From positions 1 through 6,009 of the forward strand of contig JAHFBY010000133.1 in assembly GCA_023249835.1 (NCBI GenBank): 6,009 nt of DNA, in the 5' to 3' direction. This document shows positions 1 through 6,009 of this stretch, piece by piece (the first letter of the stretch is position 1; each line of letters begins with the position of its first letter). The DNA is from Elusimicrobiota bacterium. GTDB lineage: Bacteria > Elusimicrobiota > Elusimicrobia > 2-02-FULL-39-32. The position numbers were made by a program, and so were the translations under genes. A model generated the notes under the pieces. That model worked only from the letters and a program-made list of their open reading frames with translations. It made no database searches and had not been told where the DNA came from.

Positions 1-615
1 GCGCACTGCGCGCCAAACCCGGTCGTGCACTTGTTGCTGCTCCCCCAGCGCTGAAATTAAACGAATGCGCTTAGGCTCTAATTTGGCAATTGCTTTATAC
101 CCTGCTCGAACTCGTTGATGAAACGCAACGCCGGCCCGTTCTAAGCGGTCTCCTCCCCTAGAACTGTTTTTTAGCGCGCGCGTTAACCCTGCTTTGGGGT
201 CTATATCTAGGACAATGGTTAATTGCGGTTTTAATCCGCCGGTAGCAATTTGATTTAAACTTTGGATCATCTTTTTATCCAGTTTCCTGCCGTAACCCTG
301 GTAAGCCAAAGTTGCGTCTATATAACGCTCACAAATCACAATTTTTTTTAGTTTTAATGCCGGCTCAACCGCTTCTGCAACATGCTGAGCCCGGCTAGCT
401 TCATAAAGGAAAAGTTCGGCTAACGCGGTGATTTGGTGTTTAGTGTCCAACAAGATCCGTCGCACGCCCTCGGCAAAATAAGTGCCGCCCGGTTCGCGGG
501 TATGCAGCGCTCGATAACCCAAAGAAACAAGTTTTTGCGCCAACATCTTAGCTTGGGTACTTTTACCGCACCCGTCCGGCCCTTCCAGCGTAATAAATAT
601 GCCTTGACGGCTCAT
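1..615 (-). CDS. tmk: Thymidylate kinase (dTMP kinase), C-terminal end outside window
   Basis: Phosphorylates dTMP to dTDP with ATP in the cytoplasm, an essential step of dTTP supply. 205 codons are visible without a stop; the family is usually about 200-215 residues, so only a few are missing. Seen directly: P-loop G12-P-D-G-C-G-K18-S-T20; the dTMP-binding T-R-E-P-G-G motif at residues 39-44; E96-R97-Y98 followed by an A-Y-Q-G-Y-G-R stretch (104-110); V-L-D-I-D at 135-139; and a LID region rich in Arg (146-159) ending in G-D-R-L-E. The P-loop lacks the Arg of eukaryotic (type I) enzymes while the LID is basic, which fits the bacterial type II arrangement. The usual DR pair is ER here, a conservative change. 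The ATG at 615 is 4 bp after the stop of the upstream Nudix gene and has no clear Shine-Dalgarno sequence, so translation is probably coupled. Identification is firm. Confidence 0.96.
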   Translation of the reverse strand, partial: MSRQGIFITLEGPDGCGKSTQAKMLAQKLVSLGYRALHTREPGGTYFAEGVRRILLDTKHQITALAELFLYEASRAQHVAEAVEPALKLKKIVICERYIDATLAYQGYGRKLDKKMIQSLNQIATGGLKPQLTIVLDIDPKAGLTRALKNSSRGGDRLERAGVAFHQRVRAGYKAIAKLEPKRIRLISALGEQQQVHDRVWRAVR

Positions 616-619
616 ATAT

Positions 620-1096
620 TCAAGCGTAATAGCAAACGCTATGGCTTTTTAGTTTGAAGTCTTTATAAATAAATTTTGCGGTAAAGAATTTTTTTCCTTG
701 CATCCACCGCAAAAAATATCTGTCGCCTTCCCATAACGCTAAATTAAACACCTGTTTATCTATAACCCACTCCACTCTTCCTTCCCGCGAGTTAACAATC
801 TTTCCGCTAAACTTGCGCGCCTCAAACAAAAAAACAATCCAGTCGTTGTCTCCATCAAAACCCGGGAACGTTAGAACTCCTTTTAACCTAGGCTCACGGA
901 TACTTAAACCCGATTCTTCCCGCACTTCGCGAACCACGCACTCTTCGGGAGACTCGCCTAACTCCATTTTACCGCCCAATCCGTTCCACTTCCCGTTGTG
1001 CAAACTATGTTTACGCGAACTGCGTTCAAGCATTAAAGTTTTGCCCCTGCTCTTTACATAACAAAGGGTAGCACAAATGCGTTTATTGTTTTTCAA
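620..1096 (-). CDS. MutT-like Nudix hydrolase (probable 8-oxo-dGTP diphosphatase), TTG start
   Basis: Nudix enzymes hydrolyse nucleoside diphosphates linked to another group; this one resembles the MutT/8-oxo-dGTP diphosphatase group, which removes oxidised nucleotides from the precursor pool. With the chosen start it has 158 residues. The Nudix box is complete: G42-x5-E48-x7-R56-E57-V-x-E60-E61-x-G63-L64. It is preceded by G-K-W-N-G-L-G-G (35-42), and further on come the segments T-F-P-G-F-D-G-D-N-D-W and W-E-G-D-R-Y-F, as I recall them from this subfamily. No ATG lies close to the domain start. A TTG at 1096 is preceded by AAGGA with a 5-nt spacer and gives a normal family length; an ATG at 1114 (164 residues) and an upstream TTG at 1165 (181 residues) lack such a site. 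The gene overlaps the upstream Nudix gene by 14 bp and ends in TGA 4 bp before tmk. The family call is certain; the exact substrate is inferred. Confidence 0.9.
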   Translation of the reverse strand: MKNNKRICATLCYVKSRGKTLMLERSSRKHSLHNGKWNGLGGKMELGESPEECVVREVREESGLSIREPRLKGVLTFPGFDGDNDWIVFLFEARKFSGKIVNSREGRVEWVIDKQVFNLALWEGDRYFLRWMQGKKFFTAKFIYKDFKLKSHSVCYYA

Positions 1097-1619
1097 GCCA
1101 ATCCTTAAGCGCATCAACGCTACTGCGAAAAGCCAAGTCTTGCCAAGGGATATTTGTAACAGCAAACTTCTTAATAGCAGAACTTTCGCGGCAAGTGCGA
1201 ATCTTGCCGCCTATCGGCGCGGCAACATAAACAATTGTCGTCACTCCAGAATCGCGGTAAGAGTACGCCCCTACCATTGGCCCAATTTTAACTTTAATGC
1301 CGGTCTCTTCCCAGGTTTCGCGCACTGCCGCGTCCTCCGCAGACTCTCCAAGCTCGACAAAACCTGCGGGGAACGTCCATTTACCTTTTTGCGGTTGGAT
1401 ACCGCGCTTTAGTAAAAGAATTTTGCCTTTATATACGGGAATAGTGCCGGCAACCGTTACAGGATTCAAATAGGCGATATATCCGCACCCACCGCAAACC
1501 AATCGCTCCTGTTTTTCATATTTAATGAATTTAACGCTCAAAGAGACGCTGCATTGGGAACAGAACTTCGGCACACAATGTACCGAAGTAAAGGCGCTGC
1601 CTTTAATTTTAGAAATCAT
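1083..1619 (-). CDS. Nudix hydrolase with N-terminal zinc ribbon
   Basis: A 178-residue protein with two parts. An N-terminal zinc ribbon has Cys pairs C20-x2-C23 and C42-x2-C45, followed by the G-Y-I-A-Y-L-N-P segment common in this group. The Nudix domain has a full box G86-x5-E92-x7-R100-E101-T-x-E104-E105-x-G107-I108, preceded by K-G-K-W-T-F-P-A-G. The architecture is that of the zinc-ribbon Nudix family related to NADH pyrophosphatase (NudC) and ADP-ribose pyrophosphatases. At 178 residues it is shorter than NudC (about 257), so it is not a full NudC. Likely substrates are NAD(H), ADP-ribose or similar dinucleotides, but the sequence does not decide. The ATG at 1619 overlaps the end of the ChdC-family gene by 11 bp and has no strong ribosome binding site, suggesting translational coupling. 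It differs clearly from the next Nudix gene, so the pair is not a recent tandem duplication. Confidence 0.9.
   Translation of the reverse strand: MISKIKGSAFTSVHCVPKFCSQCSVSLSVKFIKYEKQERLVCGGCGYIAYLNPVTVAGTIPVYKGKILLLKRGIQPQKGKWTFPAGFVELGESAEDAAVRETWEETGIKVKIGPMVGAYSYRDSGVTTIVYVAAPIGGKIRTCRESSAIKKFAVTNIPWQDLAFRSSVDALKDWLEKQ
1102..1107 (-). promoter_or_regulatory. Ribosome binding site deciding the TTG start of the MutT-like gene
   Basis: On the minus strand the sequence reads TAAGGA, then the 5-nt spacer TTGGC, then TTG at 1096-1094. It is one of only two clear Shine-Dalgarno sequences in the window. It lies inside the 3' end of the upstream Nudix coding region and supports TTG 1096 over the ATG at 1114, which has no purine-rich site in front. 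Confidence 0.65.
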
Positions 1620-2310
1620 TTAGCAGTTCTGCCAAAGGTTTGGCAATACACGTAAAAGTGGGAGTATCTTGTAAAGTGTAGCCGGACGCTTTGGACTCGC
1701 GCAGTTCCTGCACCAAATCTAAAAAATCTTTAGGGACGTCCGATTCAAAGGCCACCACAAACTCTTGATCGTCTAAACCAAACGAATAGGTGGTGTTCAA
1801 TTTCACGGAAGGGTACTTGTTCCCGGTACGAATATGTTCATCCATCATGGTTTGACGCGTCTCTAACGGCAACTGATACCACGCGCGCGTTTTTATGAAT
1901 GGATATACAAAGATATATTTAAACTTGCCCGGCAAAATAGTGGTGCGCGACTCTCCGTGTTCCGGCGAAATCTTATCGATGTAGGTTGACCGTTTAGATA
2001 TGGACAGATACGAATAAACTGTTTGCAAATAAGGGCCCATGGAAGTCTTTAACATTTTAGCGCTCATTTCATAAAAATCTTCCAGCGTATAAGAAATGCG
2101 CCAAAGCATAAAATCGCATTCTGCGCGAATGCCCAGCGTCGTATACGCGCGCAGGATCATAACCGAAGAATACTCTTCTAAAACGCGGTTCAACTCATTT
2201 TTACCTTGTTCGCGCGCCCCTTCATCCAACGACCACCACGCTCGCCTTAGCCGATAAAAGACAAAGCCAACATATTGCGACTTCTTTTGTTCCGTTACAC
2301 CGCTCTGCAT
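1609..2310 (-). CDS. chdC: Chlorite dismutase / coproheme decarboxylase (ChdC, HemQ) family protein
   Basis: A 233-residue member of the Cld/ChdC family. Most members are ChdC, which uses H2O2 to decarboxylate two propionates of Fe-coproporphyrin III to make haem b, the last step of the coproporphyrin-dependent pathway; a few are true chlorite dismutases. Visible: an N-terminal ferredoxin-like half with R-A-E-C-D-F-M-L-W (62-70); the segment Y136-P-F-I-K140-T-R-A-W-Y145, where Y136 and K140 match the catalytic Tyr/Lys spacing of ChdC; H159 as likely proximal haem ligand, 23 residues after Y136; and Y-S-F-G-L-D-D-Q-E-F (175-184). By my alignment from memory, L171 sits where chlorite dismutases have their distal Arg and Firmicute ChdC a Gln, which argues against chlorite dismutation. 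The ATG at 2310 starts 3 bp after the gyrB stop with only a weak GGA 10 nt upstream. Nothing else in the window belongs to haem synthesis. The family is certain, the reaction probable. Confidence 0.85.
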   Translation of the reverse strand: MQSGVTEQKKSQYVGFVFYRLRRAWWSLDEGAREQGKNELNRVLEEYSSVMILRAYTTLGIRAECDFMLWRISYTLEDFYEMSAKMLKTSMGPYLQTVYSYLSISKRSTYIDKISPEHGESRTTILPGKFKYIFVYPFIKTRAWYQLPLETRQTMMDEHIRTGNKYPSVKLNTTYSFGLDDQEFVVAFESDVPKDFLDLVQELRESKASGYTLQDTPTFTCIAKPLAELLNDF

Positions 2311-2313
2311 AAA

Positions 2314-5293
<2,980 letters not shown>

Positions 5294-5294
<1 letters not shown>

Positions 5295-6009
5295 TAGTTT
5301 TGTAAACGCATCGGCATGATAACGCAAATGTAGCGGTCGTTATCCGCCGGGCGGATTAAGCCTGGATTTAAAGCCGAGGTGAACTCAAATTTTAATTCCG
5401 GACTATTATTATTTTTTAACACGTCCATAAAAAATCCCGGGTTAAACGCAATTTCAAAATCCGCCCCGCTATAATCCACGTTGAGCTCTTCTTCTTCTTC
5501 GCCCACCCCTTGTGAATTTGCGGAAATTTTCAATTTATTTTTACTCAAAGAAAGCCGCACCGACCCGCCGCGATCCTGCGCGAACAAAGCGGCGCGCTTA
5601 ATTGCGGACAAAATTTCTGAAGTCGCAACCTTTAGTTCAATCTCTTTGGACTTTGGGATCACTTGATCATAATTTGGAAAAGCGCCGTCAATAACGCGGC
5701 TGACTAAAATCACCTCTTCGCCGTTAGCCGTCCAACTGAATGAAATTTGATTTTCGTGCGGCGCAATTTTTATTTTGTCCGTTTGCGCTCCGGCGCCTAA
5801 ACTCAGTAACCGCGCAAGCTCAGCAACCGCTTTGGAAGGAATAATAACGCTTGAAGACGCGGTTTTCTTTACGTTTTCCTTGGATATAAACGCCAGCCTT
5901 CTACCGTCAGTGGCCACCATTTTTATTTCGCTTTCGTCAATACCGAAATAAATACCGTTTAAAACGTACCGGGTTTCATCCGTAGACACGGCAAACGCGG
6001 TTTTTTGAA
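5294..6009 (-). CDS. dnaN: DNA polymerase III beta subunit (sliding clamp), 5' end outside window
   Basis: Forms the ring-shaped dimer that tethers DNA polymerase III to DNA and binds many repair proteins. About 237 C-terminal residues are visible; whole clamps have about 366-380, so the window holds most of domain II and all of domain III. The frame is open to the window edge, and the GTG at 5989 is an internal Val codon, not a start: upstream codons read Q-K-T-A-F-A and continue the clamp pattern. Matches to E. coli DnaN are the R-Y-V-L-N-G segment, A-T-D-G-R-R-L-A, V-I-D-G-A-F-P-N-Y, a V-R-L-S-L-S-K-N-K-L-K-I-S-A-N strand pair, an acidic E-E-E-E-E-L-N-V segment, and the C-terminal M-P-M-R-L, here followed by two extra residues (Q-N). 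The stop TAA shares its last base with the ATG of the dciA-like gene. Identification is firm. Confidence 0.97.

Noticed and set aside
620..622. Recoded UGA (alternative genetic code as in some candidate-phylum bacteria)
   Set aside because: UGA ends the MutT-like gene 4 bases before a well-supported tmk start, and no gene in the window contains an internal in-frame UGA.
433..657. Plus-strand open frame of 74 codons
   Set aside because: It lies opposite tmk and the end of the MutT-like gene, shows no recognisable domain, and is best explained as a shadow of the minus-strand genes. The other plus-strand frames (for example 1077-1412, 2561-2812, 3481-3723) were rejected for the same reason.
1609..2310. 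True chlorite dismutase
   Set aside because: The distal arginine expected for chlorite breakdown appears to be Leu171, and nothing in the window suggests perchlorate or chlorate respiration. The alignment was made from memory, so this is a probable rather than certain rejection.

Overview
The window is a piece of a bacterial chromosome made of seven protein genes, all on the minus strand and transcribed from right to left. In transcription order they are dnaN (5' end outside the window), a DUF721/DciA-like gene, gyrB, a chlorite-dismutase/ChdC-family gene, a zinc-ribbon Nudix hydrolase gene, a MutT-like Nudix hydrolase gene and tmk (last few codons outside the window). Junctions are 1, 13, 11 and 14 bp overlaps or 3 and 4 bp gaps. 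There is no intergenic space, so no stretch of 300 bases lacks a gene, and I see no room for a conventional promoter or terminator between genes. I find no RNA genes, mobile elements, CRISPR arrays or long repeats.

Organism: dnaN next to gyrB is typical of the region near a bacterial replication origin. UGA is used as a stop (end of the MutT-like gene) and no reading frame needs it as a sense codon, so the code looks standard. GyrB is 856 residues long and carries the large insertion in its TOPRIM half known from Escherichia coli and many other diderm bacteria. Base composition is balanced to slightly AT-rich. The gene order dnaN - DUF721 - gyrB, with recF missing from its usual place, fits a poorly cultured lineage; an Omnitrophota- or Elusimicrobiota-like bacterium is my guess, with low confidence.

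How the genes fit together: the right half (dnaN, dciA-like, gyrB) encodes the sliding clamp, a probable replicative-helicase loading factor and the ATPase subunit of gyrase. The left half holds two different Nudix hydrolases and thymidylate kinase, which act on nucleotides, so replication and nucleotide-pool supply or cleaning may be co-expressed. The ChdC/Cld-family gene between them is the odd one out, because it would normally be linked to haem metabolism.

The most interesting site is the dciA/gyrB overlap. An A-AAA-AAG heptamer (preceded by T-TTA-AAA) lies in the correct phase of dciA for a -1 ribosomal frameshift, and the -1 frame is open straight into gyrB. This would produce a DciA-GyrB fusion, but the usual stimulatory hairpin is not visible. 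Other points are the missing recF, the unexpected haem-family gene, a 17-20 residue insertion just before the metal-binding acidic residues of GyrB, and a TTG start with a good ribosome binding site for the MutT-like gene.
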